DNA from: JAKAGZ01 sp035266865
GTDB lineage: Bacteria > Bacteroidota > Ignavibacteria > Ignavibacteriales > Ignavibacteriaceae
Assembly: GCA_035266865.1 (NCBI GenBank)
Contig: DATFMR010000011.1
Location: 19,750 to 83,749, forward strand
Direction of reading: 5' to 3'
Length of the DNA stretch: 64,000 nt
Each line of letters begins with the position of its first letter. Positions within the stretch are counted from its first letter, which is position 1. Shown here one piece after another: positions 52,431-62,540 of this stretch. Under the pieces are notes generated by a model. It saw only the letters and a list, made by a program, of their open reading frames with translations. It ran no database searches and was not told where the DNA came from. The translations under genes were made by a program, and so were the position numbers.

Positions 52431-54725
52431 ATGAAAAAGATTCCCTTCCTTTTTATTTCATTGTTTTTAATTGGATTTTGTTTCTCAGGTGTGATTTACC
52501 CCCAACCAGAAAAAATAATAAATTTTAGCAAAACCTGGAAATTTATGCCGGGTGATAATTTAAGCTATGCCGATGCTGATTTTAACGATTCAAACTGGAA
52601 GGACATCAAGGTCGATAAAATCTGGGAAGAGCAGGGGTACGACCAACTTGACAGGTTCGCGTGGTACAGGGTAAAAATATTTTTCCCATCAAGTCTGAAA
52701 AAGGAAGCATTTCTGAAAGACAGCCTGAAAATTTTTCTCGGAAAAATTAATAATTTTGACCAGTCATTTATTAACGGTAAGATTTTTGGAATTAATGGTA
52801 AAAATGTTTCATCCGATGCAAAACTTGATACCTTGTTCCTTGATGCACCGACAAACTACTGGGATCTTAAAAGAAGATATACTCTCTCAGTTGACGATCC
52901 CAGAATTAAATGGGATAAAGAGAATGTTTTTGCTATAAGAGTTTTTGATCAAGGAGGACAGGGAGGAGTTTATACAGGTGATCAAACAATTAGTATGGTA
53001 AATATCACGGAATATTTGTCACTTAATTACCAGGATTCTCCTTTTACTTTTACAGGCAATTCTGTTCAGAAAAAAATAATTCTCCAAAATAATTCGACAA
53101 TGCTAAACCTGGAAGGGAAATTTACAATTAAAGCTGTTGATAAATTAACTGGTGTAAAATCTTTTTTAAAATCATATGAGGTGAAATTAGTGCCTCAACA
53201 ATTCCGGACTTTTGATCTTGCAATTAATGATCAGGAGAATTCCAATTATGTTTCTTATGAATTTCATTTTCCCGAAAGTAATGATGATATATCATTCAAA
53301 GAAGAGACGCCGTATATTTTAACACCGGAAGTTTCACCTGAACCCAAAATAAACGGTGCAAAAATTTACGGACAACGCCCGGGAAAGCCATTCCTTTTTC
53401 TTGTTGCTACTTCGGGTGAAAGGCCAATGCATTTTACTGCGGAAGGTTTGCCCGATGGGTTAAATATTAATGAAAACTCAGGAATTATATATGGCAAAGC
53501 AGAAAAAGAAGGCGAATATAATGTTATAATTTCAGCAAAAAATAAATTTGGAAAAGTGGAAAATGAATTGAAAATAATAATTGGAGAAAAAATTGCTCTC
53601 ACTCCGCCCATGGGATGGAATAGCTGGAATTGCTGGGGATTAAGTGTTGATCAATCAAAAGTAATTTCTTCTGCAAAAGAATTTATTAATAAAAAACTTG
53701 CGCAGCATGGCTGGACATACATTAATATCGACGATGGCTGGGAAATTAAAGGTGATTCTCCTGACCTGAAAAGAGATGAAGAAGGAAATATTTTAGTAAA
53801 TGAAAAATTCCCGGATATGAAAGCTCTGGGTGATACCATTCATTCAATGGGACTGAAATTCGGGATTTATAGTTCTCCCGGTCCGCTAACATGCGGCGGA
53901 TACACTGCCAGTTATCAACACGAATTACAGGATGCTCGATCCTATGCTTCGTGGGGAATTGACTATCTAAAATATGACTGGTGTTCCTATGATAATATTG
54001 CCAAAGATCATTCACTCCCGGAATTAAAGAAGCCTTATTTTGTTATGAGGGATCCACTTGATAAAATTAACAGGGATATTGTTTATAGTTTGTGTCAATA
54101 TGGAATGGGTAATGTCTGGGAATGGGGTGGTGAGGTGGGTGGAAATCTTTGGAGAACTACCGGCGATATAACTGATACCTGGCAAAGTTTAAGTGAGATT
54201 GGATTTAACCAGGTTGAAAATGCAAAATATGCAAAACCGGGAAACTGGAATGACCCTGATATGTTAATTGTGGGATGGGTTGGCTGGGGACCAAGTCTTC
54301 ATCCGACAAAATTAACTCCCGATGAACAATATACTCATATTAGTTTATGGAGTTTATTATCATCGCCGCTTTTGCTTGGATGCGATCTGGAAAGACTAGA
54401 TGCTTTTACTTTAAATCTCTTAACAAATGATGAAGTGATTGCAATTGATCAGGATCCGCTGGGAAAACAGGCGGTTCCATTAATTAAAAAAGATAATATA
54501 CAGGTTTGGGTAAAAGAATTAAATGACGGGAATAAAGCTGTTGGAATTTTTAATCTAGGAGATAATACCATAGAATTTAATCTAAAATTATTAGAAATTG
54601 GAGAAAAGGGAAAAATCAATATAAGAGATTTGTGGAGACAGAAAAGTCTTGGCGAATTTAAAGATTCATTTAAAACAAAAATTCCATCACACGGAGTTGT
54701 TTTGTTAAAATTAATTCAAAAATAA
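52431..54725 (+). CDS. Secreted alpha-galactosidase (GH27) with accessory domains
   Basis: A 764-residue exported glycosidase. After a signal peptide (MKKIPFLFISLFLIGFCFSG) there is a GH2-type jelly-roll sugar-binding domain (about 25-195; NFSKTWKFMPGD, FNDSNWKDIKV), a second beta domain, and a putative Ig domain (about 300-385; YGQRPGKPFLFLVATSGERP). The GH27 barrel begins at ALTPPMGWNSWNCWG. The nucleophile should be Asp516 in YLKYDWCSYD and the acid/base Asp610 in NWNDPDMLIVG. It would release alpha-galactose (or alpha-GalNAc/arabinose in related members) from plant or microbial glycans. It stands alone, with no sugar transporter near it. Confidence 0.93.
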   Translation: MKKIPFLFISLFLIGFCFSGVIYPQPEKIINFSKTWKFMPGDNLSYADADFNDSNWKDIKVDKIWEEQGYDQLDRFAWYRVKIFFPSSLKKEAFLKDSLKIFLGKINNFDQSFINGKIFGINGKNVSSDAKLDTLFLDAPTNYWDLKRRYTLSVDDPRIKWDKENVFAIRVFDQGGQGGVYTGDQTISMVNITEYLSLNYQDSPFTFTGNSVQKKIILQNNSTMLNLEGKFTIKAVDKLTGVKSFLKSYEVKLVPQQFRTFDLAINDQENSNYVSYEFHFPESNDDISFKEETPYILTPEVSPEPKINGAKIYGQRPGKPFLFLVATSGERPMHFTAEGLPDGLNINENSGIIYGKAEKEGEYNVIISAKNKFGKVENELKIIIGEKIALTPPMGWNSWNCWGLSVDQSKVISSAKEFINKKLAQHGWTYINIDDGWEIKGDSPDLKRDEEGNILVNEKFPDMKALGDTIHSMGLKFGIYSSPGPLTCGGYTASYQHELQDARSYASWGIDYLKYDWCSYDNIAKDHSLPELKKPYFVMRDPLDKINRDIVYSLCQYGMGNVWEWGGEVGGNLWRTTGDITDTWQSLSEIGFNQVENAKYAKPGNWNDPDMLIVGWVGWGPSLHPTKLTPDEQYTHISLWSLLSSPLLLGCDLERLDAFTLNLLTNDEVIAIDQDPLGKQAVPLIKKDNIQVWVKELNDGNKAVGIFNLGDNTIEFNLKLLEIGEKGKINIRDLWRQKSLGEFKDSFKTKIPSHGVVLLKLIQK

Positions 54726-54734
54726 AATCCTAGA

Positions 54735-57572
54735 TTAAATACTGAAATTATTTTTTTTAGTTGTGCATTTATCAACCAGGTAAACAATAGATTTATAACT
54801 AATTCCGCTGTTATTAGTTAATCCAATTTCACAAGTTCTGCTTGTTGAATATCCTGATGAACATCCGTTTATTTCAGTTTTTAAATTTTCCAAAGCTGAT
54901 TTGTTTAATTCAGGAAATGTAAACCCTCTGTCGCCGGCCCAGCCACAGCATTCTATATCCTGCGGTACAATCACATTTTCAGAGCATAATTCTGCGATTG
55001 TTCTAAATTTCCTCTCCAGTTCCATTTTTAATGAACTGCACGTTGTATGAATAGCAATGGGTTCATCAATTTTTTGAAAATCAAGTTTATCCAGCAAATA
55101 CTCATAAATAAATTCAACAGGTTCATAAATTTTTAGATTTTCATTTTCGTTTTTTTTTAATCTTAAAGCACAGGGGCTTGTATCAATATAAATTGGAATA
55201 GCACCATTGTTTGATATTTTGAGTAATGAATTTGTTAATTTAGAAGCCAGTGAATCACCCTGCTCAATAAACCCTTTACTTGAAAACGCTAATCCGCAGC
55301 AAAGATCATCAAAATCTTTTGACAAAATTACTTCGTAACCAGTTTTTTCTAATAATCCGATTGTTTTTTCAGTTAGTGGAATTTTTTCATCATAATCATT
55401 TGAAATTCCCATCGTCCTGTTTATACAGGAAGGAAAGTAAATTACTTTTAAAGGATTTGACGGATCAACCCGGGGATTTGTAATACCCGGCGCTCCACGG
55501 GGCATTGTGTTATTCCATTGTGGAATTTTTCTGTCAAACATTCTTTTTAATAGCAAACCGAAGTTTACCAAAAATGCAGAACCCAAAATTGATTTGAAAA
55601 AATGAGCAAAATTTAATCCGAATTGTATAATGCCTGTTGTAAATTTTATATTAGCTGCCAACACACCGGCAATCTGTTTTTGCAAATTGCTTTTATTTTT
55701 AAATCTTAATTCTTTAATCAATTTGCCGGTGTCTATATCAACAGGGCAGGCGAGCGAACAAAGTCCGTCCGTCGCGCAGGTTTGTTCTCCAAAATATTTA
55801 AAGGAATTTTGAAGCTCTTTTAATTTATTGTTTTCCCCTAATTCTTTTTTTAGTCTGCTGATTTCACGGAATACAACAATTCTTTGTCTTGGAGTTGTTG
55901 TAATATTTTTGGATGGGCAGTGACTTTCACAAAATCCGCATTCAATGCATTTATCAATTATTTCATTTGCCTGAGGCAGAGGTTTGAAGTTTTTTAAATG
56001 CGCCTGTTTATCCAAATTTATTATTACACCGGGATTTAAAATATTTTCAGGGTCAAAAGTATCTTTTATCTCTTTCATCAAATCATATGCTTCTTTGCCC
56101 CATTCAAGTTCAACAAAGGGGGCCATATTTCTTCCTGTGCCATGTTCGGATTTTAAAGCGCCTTCAAATTTATTAACGACCATTTCAGTAAGATCATTAA
56201 TAAATCCTTTGTAGCGATTTATCTCCGAATCAAAATTAAAATCCTGGCTAAAAACAAAATGTAGATTCCCTTCAAGTGCGTGTCCGAAAATTATTGCATC
56301 GTTATAATAATATTTCTTTAAAAGTTTTTGCAATTCAAGAGTCCCTTCAGCAAGCCGATTTACAGGAAAAGTGATGTCTTCAATTATGCAGGTCGTACCG
56401 GCTTTTCTCATAGCACCAACTGAAGGGAAGAGTCCCTTTCTAATATCCCACAATTTTGTGTATTCATTAAAATCCTTAGTGAAATTTATCGGTTTAAGTT
56501 TATTAATATTTAATAAAGCTGAGGATATTTTTTCAATATTAATATCCAATTCTGAAAGTTCAGAAGCTTTTGTCTCAACCAAAAGTGCTGAAACCTTTGA
56601 ATCAAGTTCGGATAGGAAGTCCGGAATTTCTTTTTTATTCTCAACTGATTTTAAGGAAGCACGATCCATCAATTCTACAGCGTCAACCGGGAAGTCCCTT
56701 AAAATATCAACAGCTTTACAGGCAATGTTAATATCGGGGAAAAGCATCAGCGAAGTTGCTTTATGCGGAAGATCGTGAATGGTTTTGTAGGTTATTTCCG
56801 CAATAAATCCAAGCGTTCCTTCTGAACCAATCATTAAGTGTTTAATTATTTCCACAGGGTCATCAAAATCGACAAAAGCATTCAGGCTGTACCCGGTAGT
56901 ATTTTTCATTTTATACTTTTGCCTGATTTTTGATGACAGTTTTCCGTCTTCTCTAATTCTACTATGGATTGAATTTATCTTTTCAATCAAATCGTTTTTA
57001 GCAAATAAAAATTCTTCACTACTTTTGATGTCCGAAGTATCCAGGAGAGTTCCATCTTTAAAAATAATGCGCATCCCCGAAACTGTTTTGTAGCTATTCG
57101 TTGCAGTTCCGCAGCACATTCCGCTCGCATTGTTCGCTGCTATACCGCCGATCTTTGCGGCATTTATTGAAGCAGGGTCAGGTCCAATTTTTTTTCCGAA
57201 TTGCTTCAAATATAAATTTGCTCTTGCACCGATTATTCCCGGTTGAAGACTTATTTCCGATGCATCTTCATTAATTTTATATTTATTCCATCTGTTGCTG
57301 AGCACGGCAAGCACAGAATCTGAAATTGCCTGTCCGGAAAGACTAGTTCCTGCAGCTCTGAAAGTGACAGGTATTTTTAATTTTTCACAATTCTTTAAAA
57401 GAAATGCCACTTCTTCTTCAGAATCTACGACTACTACAAGTTCCGGTATAAGCCTGTAAAAACTTGCATCGGTTCCGTAGGCGAGTCTGCCCAGTTCGTC
57501 ATGAATCAATCTTTCTTCAGGAAAATTTAATTTGAGCCTGTTATATAAAGTAAGATAATTTCCGGAGAGCAT
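54735..57572 (-). CDS. FAD- and Fe-S-containing D-2-hydroxyacid dehydrogenase
   Basis: A 945-residue membrane-associated oxidoreductase. The N-terminal part is a GlcD/D-lactate dehydrogenase FAD domain (PVTFRAAGTSLSGQAISD, GKKIGPDPASINAAKIGG, NNASGMCCGT) with FAD-oxidase C domain (IEDITFPVNRL, GHALEGNLHFV, SEHGTGRNMAPF). A GlpC-like part follows: two [4Fe-4S] motifs near 539 (CIECGFCESHCP) and 595 (CATDGLCSLACP), and two CCG domains (CCGLAF near 757, CCGWAGDRGF near 874). It should oxidise D-lactate, D-2-hydroxyglutarate or glycolate and pass electrons to quinone. Substrate is open. It converges with the GH27 gene, nine bases apart. Confidence 0.92.
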   Translation of the reverse strand: MLSGNYLTLYNRLKLNFPEERLIHDELGRLAYGTDASFYRLIPELVVVVDSEEEVAFLLKNCEKLKIPVTFRAAGTSLSGQAISDSVLAVLSNRWNKYKINEDASEISLQPGIIGARANLYLKQFGKKIGPDPASINAAKIGGIAANNASGMCCGTATNSYKTVSGMRIIFKDGTLLDTSDIKSSEEFLFAKNDLIEKINSIHSRIREDGKLSSKIRQKYKMKNTTGYSLNAFVDFDDPVEIIKHLMIGSEGTLGFIAEITYKTIHDLPHKATSLMLFPDINIACKAVDILRDFPVDAVELMDRASLKSVENKKEIPDFLSELDSKVSALLVETKASELSELDINIEKISSALLNINKLKPINFTKDFNEYTKLWDIRKGLFPSVGAMRKAGTTCIIEDITFPVNRLAEGTLELQKLLKKYYYNDAIIFGHALEGNLHFVFSQDFNFDSEINRYKGFINDLTEMVVNKFEGALKSEHGTGRNMAPFVELEWGKEAYDLMKEIKDTFDPENILNPGVIINLDKQAHLKNFKPLPQANEIIDKCIECGFCESHCPSKNITTTPRQRIVVFREISRLKKELGENNKLKELQNSFKYFGEQTCATDGLCSLACPVDIDTGKLIKELRFKNKSNLQKQIAGVLAANIKFTTGIIQFGLNFAHFFKSILGSAFLVNFGLLLKRMFDRKIPQWNNTMPRGAPGITNPRVDPSNPLKVIYFPSCINRTMGISNDYDEKIPLTEKTIGLLEKTGYEVILSKDFDDLCCGLAFSSKGFIEQGDSLASKLTNSLLKISNNGAIPIYIDTSPCALRLKKNENENLKIYEPVEFIYEYLLDKLDFQKIDEPIAIHTTCSSLKMELERKFRTIAELCSENVIVPQDIECCGWAGDRGFTFPELNKSALENLKTEINGCSSGYSTSRTCEIGLTNNSGISYKSIVYLVDKCTTKKNNFSI

Positions 57573-57715
57573 ATGAGTTATTTATAATAATAATTACGAG
57601 CAAAATAAAGCATTCATAAAATAAAGAAAAAAAATTCTTTTAAATAAAGATATGATTAAAATTGAGTAATAATTCCATATTTATACCTTAAAATGGAATT
57701 AATTCACTCCAAAAT

Positions 57716-57746
57716 TTGATTAAAAAAGTGCTTATAACTATCTTTT
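57716..57746 (+). promoter_or_regulatory. Predicted -33/-7 promoter of the arginine genes
   Basis: TTG at 57716-57718, a 20-base spacer and TATCTTTT at 57739-57746 (7 of 8 to TAnnTTTG). It lies 87 bases before the argB ATG, leaving space for a regulatory leader. No convincing ArgR box is seen. Confidence 0.45.
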
Positions 57747-57833
57747 AAAATATTTATTCATAAAAGGAAAACTAAATTTTCCGGTCAAGAAAACAATAAA
57801 CAACCCGTAATTCCTTCAAAAATAAGAACTTAA

Positions 57834-58655
57834 ATGAATAATTCTAAAAAACTTGTCGTTATCAAATACGGCGGCAATGCTATGTTAAATGACGAATTAA
57901 CCGCTAAATTGCTTGAAAAAGTAGTTGAAATGCATAATAGCGGGATAAAAATAGTCATGGTCCATGGAGGTGGTCCGTTTATCAAGAAAAACCTGGAATT
58001 GGCAGGAATTGAATCAGAATTTATTGGTGGACACAGGAAAACAGACAGCAATTCAATAAAGTACATTGAAATGGCTTTAAAGGGTGAGGTAAATGGAAAA
58101 CTGGTTAGAGAAATTAATAAACTGGGATTAAAAGCAGTAGGATTATCTGGTAAAGACGGAAGACTTGCAACTGCCGTTAAAAGATTTCACAGGAATGAAA
58201 ATGATGAAGAAATTGATATCGGGCAGGTTGGAGATGTTGAAATAATTTCCCCTGAGATAATAAATCTTTTACTGGAAAATAATTTTATCCCTGTTATTAC
58301 ATCAATAGCTTCCGGAAATGATGGGAAAGATTACAACATAAATGCTGATATGTTTGCAGGACATTTAGCCGGAGCATTAAAAGCAGATGATTTTTTAATG
58401 TTAACCGATGTAGATGGATTGATGGAAAATCCTGATAACCCGGAAAGTTTAATTAAAGAATTAAATATTGAAAAAATAAATGGACTGTTGTATAAAATTA
58501 TTAAAGGGGGAATGATACCAAAAACAGAGGCTTGCAAAATTGCATTACAATCCGGTGCAGGATCAGCAATTATTTTAAATGGAACAAAACCGGAACATCT
58601 TTTTGAAGTAATGCAGCACAAAAACGGAAGTATAGGGACGAGATTTATAAAATAA
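57834..58655 (+). CDS. argB: N-acetylglutamate kinase
   Basis: Phosphorylates N-acetylglutamate, the second step of arginine synthesis. The 273 residues show the amino-acid kinase motifs VVIKYGGNAML, MVHGGGPFIKKNLE, the substrate region GLSGKDGRL, PVITSIASG, NINADMFAGHLAGALKAD, LMLTDVDGL and GGMIPKTEAC. It is the first gene of argB-argD-argC-argJ, spaced 14 bases from argD. Confidence 0.97.
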   Translation: MNNSKKLVVIKYGGNAMLNDELTAKLLEKVVEMHNSGIKIVMVHGGGPFIKKNLELAGIESEFIGGHRKTDSNSIKYIEMALKGEVNGKLVREINKLGLKAVGLSGKDGRLATAVKRFHRNENDEEIDIGQVGDVEIISPEIINLLLENNFIPVITSIASGNDGKDYNINADMFAGHLAGALKADDFLMLTDVDGLMENPDNPESLIKELNIEKINGLLYKIIKGGMIPKTEACKIALQSGAGSAIILNGTKPEHLFEVMQHKNGSIGTRFIK

Positions 58656-58669
58656 AAGAGAAAGAGAAC

Positions 58670-59854
58670 ATGAATTACCAGGAATTAGATGAAAAATATT
58701 ATGCACCTACTTATAAAAGATATCCTGTAACTTTGGTTAAAGGAAAAAATGCCAGGGTGTGGGATGATAAAGGAAAGGAATATATTGATGCATTAGCCGG
58801 AATTGCGGTGAATGTATTGGGACACAATAATGAAAAATTAGTTGAAGCAATAAACAGCCAGGCTCAAAAATTAATTCATATTTCAAATTATTTTCTTAGT
58901 GAGCCACAGGCGTTACTTTCTAAAAAACTCGTCGAAATTACAGGGCTTGATAGAGTATTTTTCGGCAACAGTGGAGCGGAAGCTGTAGAAGGTGCTATAA
59001 AATTTGCAAGGAAGTACGCTCACAGTAAAGGAAGAGGCGGGGAAATAATTTCATTTAGCGAATGCTTTCACGGAAGAACTCTGGGTACAGTTGCAATGGG
59101 GAAGGAGGCTCACAAAAAAGGGTTCGAGCCAATTCCTTCCGGTTATAAAAAAGCTGAATTCAATAATATTGAAAGTGTAAAAGGATTAGTCGATAAAAAT
59201 ACAGCAGCGATTATTTTGGAACCGATTCAGGGTGAAGGCGGAATAAACGTTGCTGATAAAAACTTTGTAAACGAACTACGAAATTTATGTGATGAAGAAA
59301 ACATAGCATTAATATTTGATGAAGTTCAATGCGGAGTTGGAAGAACAGGTTACTGGTTTGTCAAAGATTATTTCGGTGTAAATCCTGATATTTTGACATC
59401 AGCAAAGGGTCTTGGCGGGGGAGTTCCGATTGGTGCTGTAATTTGTAAAAATAAAATTTCAGATTCGATAAAACCGGGCGACCACGGGACAACCTTTGGT
59501 GGAAATCCTCTCGCAACTGCAGCAGCGCTTGCAGTGCTAAATGAAATTGAAAATAAAAATCTATTGGAAGAAGCTAAGAAGAAAGGCGAATGGTTCAGGG
59601 AAAAAATAAAAGAGTCAAGCCCGGCTGATCTAGGGATTAAAAAAGTCAGGGGACTCGGACTGATGATAGGAATCGAACTTGAATATGATTCAAAACCTGT
59701 TGTTGATAAAATGTTGGAACTTGGTGTACTAGCTAATGCGACTGCCGGGAAAATAATCAGGATAGTTCCCCCTTTAACAATTCCTGAAGATGATCTTGGA
59801 AATGTAATTGAAGTAATGATAAATGCTATAAAATCAGTGAAGCAGAATGTTTAA
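58670..59854 (+). CDS. argD: Acetylornithine aminotransferase
   Basis: Class III PLP aminotransferase that converts N-acetylglutamate semialdehyde to N-acetylornithine. The 394 residues contain the opening APTYKRYPVTLVKGKNARVW, FFGNSGAEAVEGAIKFARKY, FHGRTLGTV, PIQGEGGI, LIFDEVQCGVGRTG and the PLP lysine in LTSAKGLGGGVPIGAVI, plus HGTTFGGNPLA. It overlaps argC by eight bases. Related class III enzymes can take several omega-amino substrates, but the operon fixes the role. Confidence 0.96.
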   Translation: MNYQELDEKYYAPTYKRYPVTLVKGKNARVWDDKGKEYIDALAGIAVNVLGHNNEKLVEAINSQAQKLIHISNYFLSEPQALLSKKLVEITGLDRVFFGNSGAEAVEGAIKFARKYAHSKGRGGEIISFSECFHGRTLGTVAMGKEAHKKGFEPIPSGYKKAEFNNIESVKGLVDKNTAAIILEPIQGEGGINVADKNFVNELRNLCDEENIALIFDEVQCGVGRTGYWFVKDYFGVNPDILTSAKGLGGGVPIGAVICKNKISDSIKPGDHGTTFGGNPLATAAALAVLNEIENKNLLEEAKKKGEWFREKIKESSPADLGIKKVRGLGLMIGIELEYDSKPVVDKMLELGVLANATAGKIIRIVPPLTIPEDDLGNVIEVMINAIKSVKQNV

Positions 59855-60878
59855 CGTTGGAATTATTGGGGCTACAGGATATACAGGTTCAGAGCTGGTA
59901 AGGATTTTATTTAATCATCCTGATGTGGAAATTAAAATAATTACTTCAGAGTCCCATACCGGGAAGAAATTTTCAGAAATACATCCGCAGTTCAAGAATA
60001 TTTTTGACATAGAACTTACCTCTGCAAAAGATTTAAAAACTAATAATCTTGATTTTTTGTTTCTTGCTCTTCCTCACGGTGTGTCGATGGAATATGTTAA
60101 AAAATTTATATGCAAAGATATTAAAATAATTGATCTATCAGGTGATTTCAGGTTAAGCAGTAAATCAGTTTATGAAGAATGGTATAAAAAAGATCATACA
60201 TTTGAAGATGGATTTGAAAGTGCAGTATTTGGAATTCCGGAATTATATGAAGAAGATATTAAAAATGCTAAACTGGTCGCAAACCCGGGCTGTTTTCCGA
60301 CAGGGGCAATTTTAGCTCTCGCACCATTGTTAAATAAAAATATTATTGAAAAAAATAAAATAATAATCGATTCAAAGACAGGAGTGACGGGAGCAGGAGT
60401 AACCCCAAAGCTGGTAACACATTTTCCGAATGTAAATGAAAATTTTAAACCCTACGGCTTAAAATCTCACAGGCATACTATCGAAATAGAAGAGCAGTTA
60501 TCAAAAATTTCTCAAAGCGCGATCAAATTACAGTTTACGCCTCATCTTCTGCCGGTTGACAGGGGTATTTTGACATCTGTCTACTCTGTTCCTTTGAACA
60601 GTATAAAGGGAAAAAGTTTGAACGAACTTTATAAAAAATTTTATATTAATTCTGAATTTATCAGGATAGTAAACGATCCGCCGGAAATTAAAAATATTCG
60701 CGGGACGAATTACGTAGATATATATCCCGCATACGACGAACGGACAAACAACATAATTGTATTCTCCGCTCTTGATAACATGGTGAAAGGTGCGGCAGGG
60801 CAGGCCATTCAGAATATGAATATTATGCTCGGGATAAAAAGCAGTACGGGATTAAATCAAATTCCGGTCCGGCCGTAA
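59847..60878 (+). CDS. argC: N-acetyl-gamma-glutamyl-phosphate reductase
   Basis: NADPH-dependent reductase for the third step of arginine synthesis. The 343 residues begin with the nucleotide-binding GIIGATGYTGSELVRIL and contain FLALPHGVSMEYV, DLSGDFRL, the active-site Cys in ANPGCFPTGAILAL, DSKTGVTGAG and the conserved His region LKSHRHTIEIEEQL. The C-terminus has VKGAAGQAIQNMNIMLG. It starts eight bases inside argD. Confidence 0.97.
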   Translation: MFNVGIIGATGYTGSELVRILFNHPDVEIKIITSESHTGKKFSEIHPQFKNIFDIELTSAKDLKTNNLDFLFLALPHGVSMEYVKKFICKDIKIIDLSGDFRLSSKSVYEEWYKKDHTFEDGFESAVFGIPELYEEDIKNAKLVANPGCFPTGAILALAPLLNKNIIEKNKIIIDSKTGVTGAGVTPKLVTHFPNVNENFKPYGLKSHRHTIEIEEQLSKISQSAIKLQFTPHLLPVDRGILTSVYSVPLNSIKGKSLNELYKKFYINSEFIRIVNDPPEIKNIRGTNYVDIYPAYDERTNNIIVFSALDNMVKGAAGQAIQNMNIMLGIKSSTGLNQIPVRP

Positions 60879-60916
60879 ATAAATAATTTATTATTACTCA
60901 GAAAAAAAAGAACAAA

Positions 60917-62155
60917 ATGAATTACACACAAACCGGTCACAAATTAGTTAGAAATATTACAAACGTAAAAGGATTTAAATGTTGGGGTGCACACACTGGA
61001 ATAAAATCATTGAGGAGAGATCTTGCGATAATTTATTCCGAGAAACCGTGCGCTGCATCAGCAACGTTTACACAAAATGACCTTGCAGCTGCACCTATTG
61101 TTCTATCAAGGAAACATATTAAAGGAAATATGGCACAGGCAATTGTAATAAATGCAGGAAATGCAAATGCGGGAACTGGAAAAGAGGGATATAAAGGTGC
61201 TGAAGCTATGGCGCAAACACTGGCAAATGAATTAAAAATTGATAAAAAGCTTGTGCTCGTAGCTTCAACCGGGGTTATAGGCGAACCATTTCCAACCGAT
61301 GAAATAGTGGAAGGCATAAAAGTAAATGCAAAGAAGATTTCAACATCAAGAAAAGCCGGTACGCTAGCTGCAAATGCAATTCTGACCACAGATACATTTG
61401 CAAAAGAAGGCCACACCTGTTTTACGATAAAAAATAGGGAAATCAATATTGCTGGAATAGCAAAAGGTTCAGGGATGATTCACCCGAATATGGCAACTAT
61501 GCTTGCTTTTATTTTTACGGACGTTTCTATCGATAAAAAATTACTCGACCGCACTGTTAAATTTCTCGTAAAAAAAACCTTTAATATGATTACAGTTGAC
61601 GGTGACACTTCAACAAACGATATGGTTGCAGTACTTGCAAATGGAATGGCTGGTAACAAAACCATAACTTCTCAAACTGATCCCGATTTCAAAAAATTTA
61701 GAGAACACCTTGAAGAAGTAATGGTTCACCTGGCACAATTGATAGTATCAGACGGGGAAGGCGCCACAAAATTTATTGAATACAGGGTTATAAGAGTCAA
61801 AAATGAAACCATTGCGAGAAAACTTGTAAGAGCTATTTCCGGATCTCTTCTTGTAAAAACAGCAATGTTCGGCCGTGACCCGAACTGGGGAAGAATTGTT
61901 GCAGCTGCCGGAAATGGAGGAGTAAATTTCGATATAAATAAAGTCGATCTTTTTATCGGCGATGCAAAAACACAGGAACAGGTCTTAAGACACGGAAGCC
62001 CACTCGAAATGAACAAGAACAGGCTAAAAAAACTATTAAGAAATTCACACATTAGTATAAGGATGGAAGTGAACACCGGCAAAGCCGAAGCGATCGGCTG
62101 GGGTACGGATATCTCAACAGATTACGTTTTGTTTAATTCTGTGTATACTACTTAA
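60917..62155 (+). CDS. argJ: Bifunctional ornithine acetyltransferase / N-acetylglutamate synthase
   Basis: Recycles the acetyl group from N-acetylornithine to glutamate, giving the cyclic arginine pathway. The 412 residues show VINAGNANAGTGKEGYKGAE, AILTTDTFAKE, the self-cleavage site GSGMIHPNMATMLAF with the nucleophile Thr, TVDGDTSTNDMV, SDGEGATKF, FGRDPNWGRIVAAAGNGG and a C-terminal W-G-T-D-x-S-T-D-Y-V region. Whether it also uses acetyl-CoA (bifunctional) cannot be read from the sequence. It is the last arg gene in the window; argF, argG and argH are absent. Confidence 0.96.
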   Translation: MNYTQTGHKLVRNITNVKGFKCWGAHTGIKSLRRDLAIIYSEKPCAASATFTQNDLAAAPIVLSRKHIKGNMAQAIVINAGNANAGTGKEGYKGAEAMAQTLANELKIDKKLVLVASTGVIGEPFPTDEIVEGIKVNAKKISTSRKAGTLAANAILTTDTFAKEGHTCFTIKNREINIAGIAKGSGMIHPNMATMLAFIFTDVSIDKKLLDRTVKFLVKKTFNMITVDGDTSTNDMVAVLANGMAGNKTITSQTDPDFKKFREHLEEVMVHLAQLIVSDGEGATKFIEYRVIRVKNETIARKLVRAISGSLLVKTAMFGRDPNWGRIVAAAGNGGVNFDINKVDLFIGDAKTQEQVLRHGSPLEMNKNRLKKLLRNSHISIRMEVNTGKAEAIGWGTDISTDYVLFNSVYTT

Positions 62156-62420
62156 AATTATCCTTTTATGATTGAGATAGCTAGCGCGGTCAATGTGTGG
62201 TTTCGGTACAATTCCGCCGATTGCAGAATCACGCAGAGCCAACAAGGATTAGAAATATATCTAAAAAACTAAAATAACCAACCACCGCCCCACATTTTTT
62301 TATATTGACACGGATAGAGATAAATGATTATTATTATCGTATAAATCGACTAGCGGTTATCAGAGTCGATGAAAAGCTTGCTATTTTCTAAACAAATAAT
62401 TGAATTCTGAGGGAACTAAA
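62156..62420. other. Gene-free stretch after argJ
   Basis: The first 100 bases are more GC-rich than their surroundings, the rest is AT-rich. No reading frame, tRNA or terminator could be supported here. Confidence 0.4.
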
Positions 62421-62540
62421 ATGAGTCTTGATTATATCGCCGGACAGCTCATCTGGTTTATTATCATCTCTGTCTTCTTATTTATATTGCTATTAGTAGG
62501 AACATATATTGCTTACAAGTATAAAAACAGGCAAGTTTAG
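62421..62540 (+). CDS. Very small membrane protein
   Basis: A 39-residue frame with an ATG preceded by GAGGGAACT at good spacing. The product is one membrane helix (WFIIISVFLFILLLVGTYIA, residues 12-31) with a short polar start (MSLDYIAGQL) and a basic tail (YKYKNRQV), so it would be inserted with the tail inside. Codon composition is normal and no other gene overlaps it credibly. Proteins of this type often stabilise larger membrane complexes, but I recognise no family. Confidence 0.5.
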   Translation: MSLDYIAGQLIWFIIISVFLFILLLVGTYIAYKYKNRQV

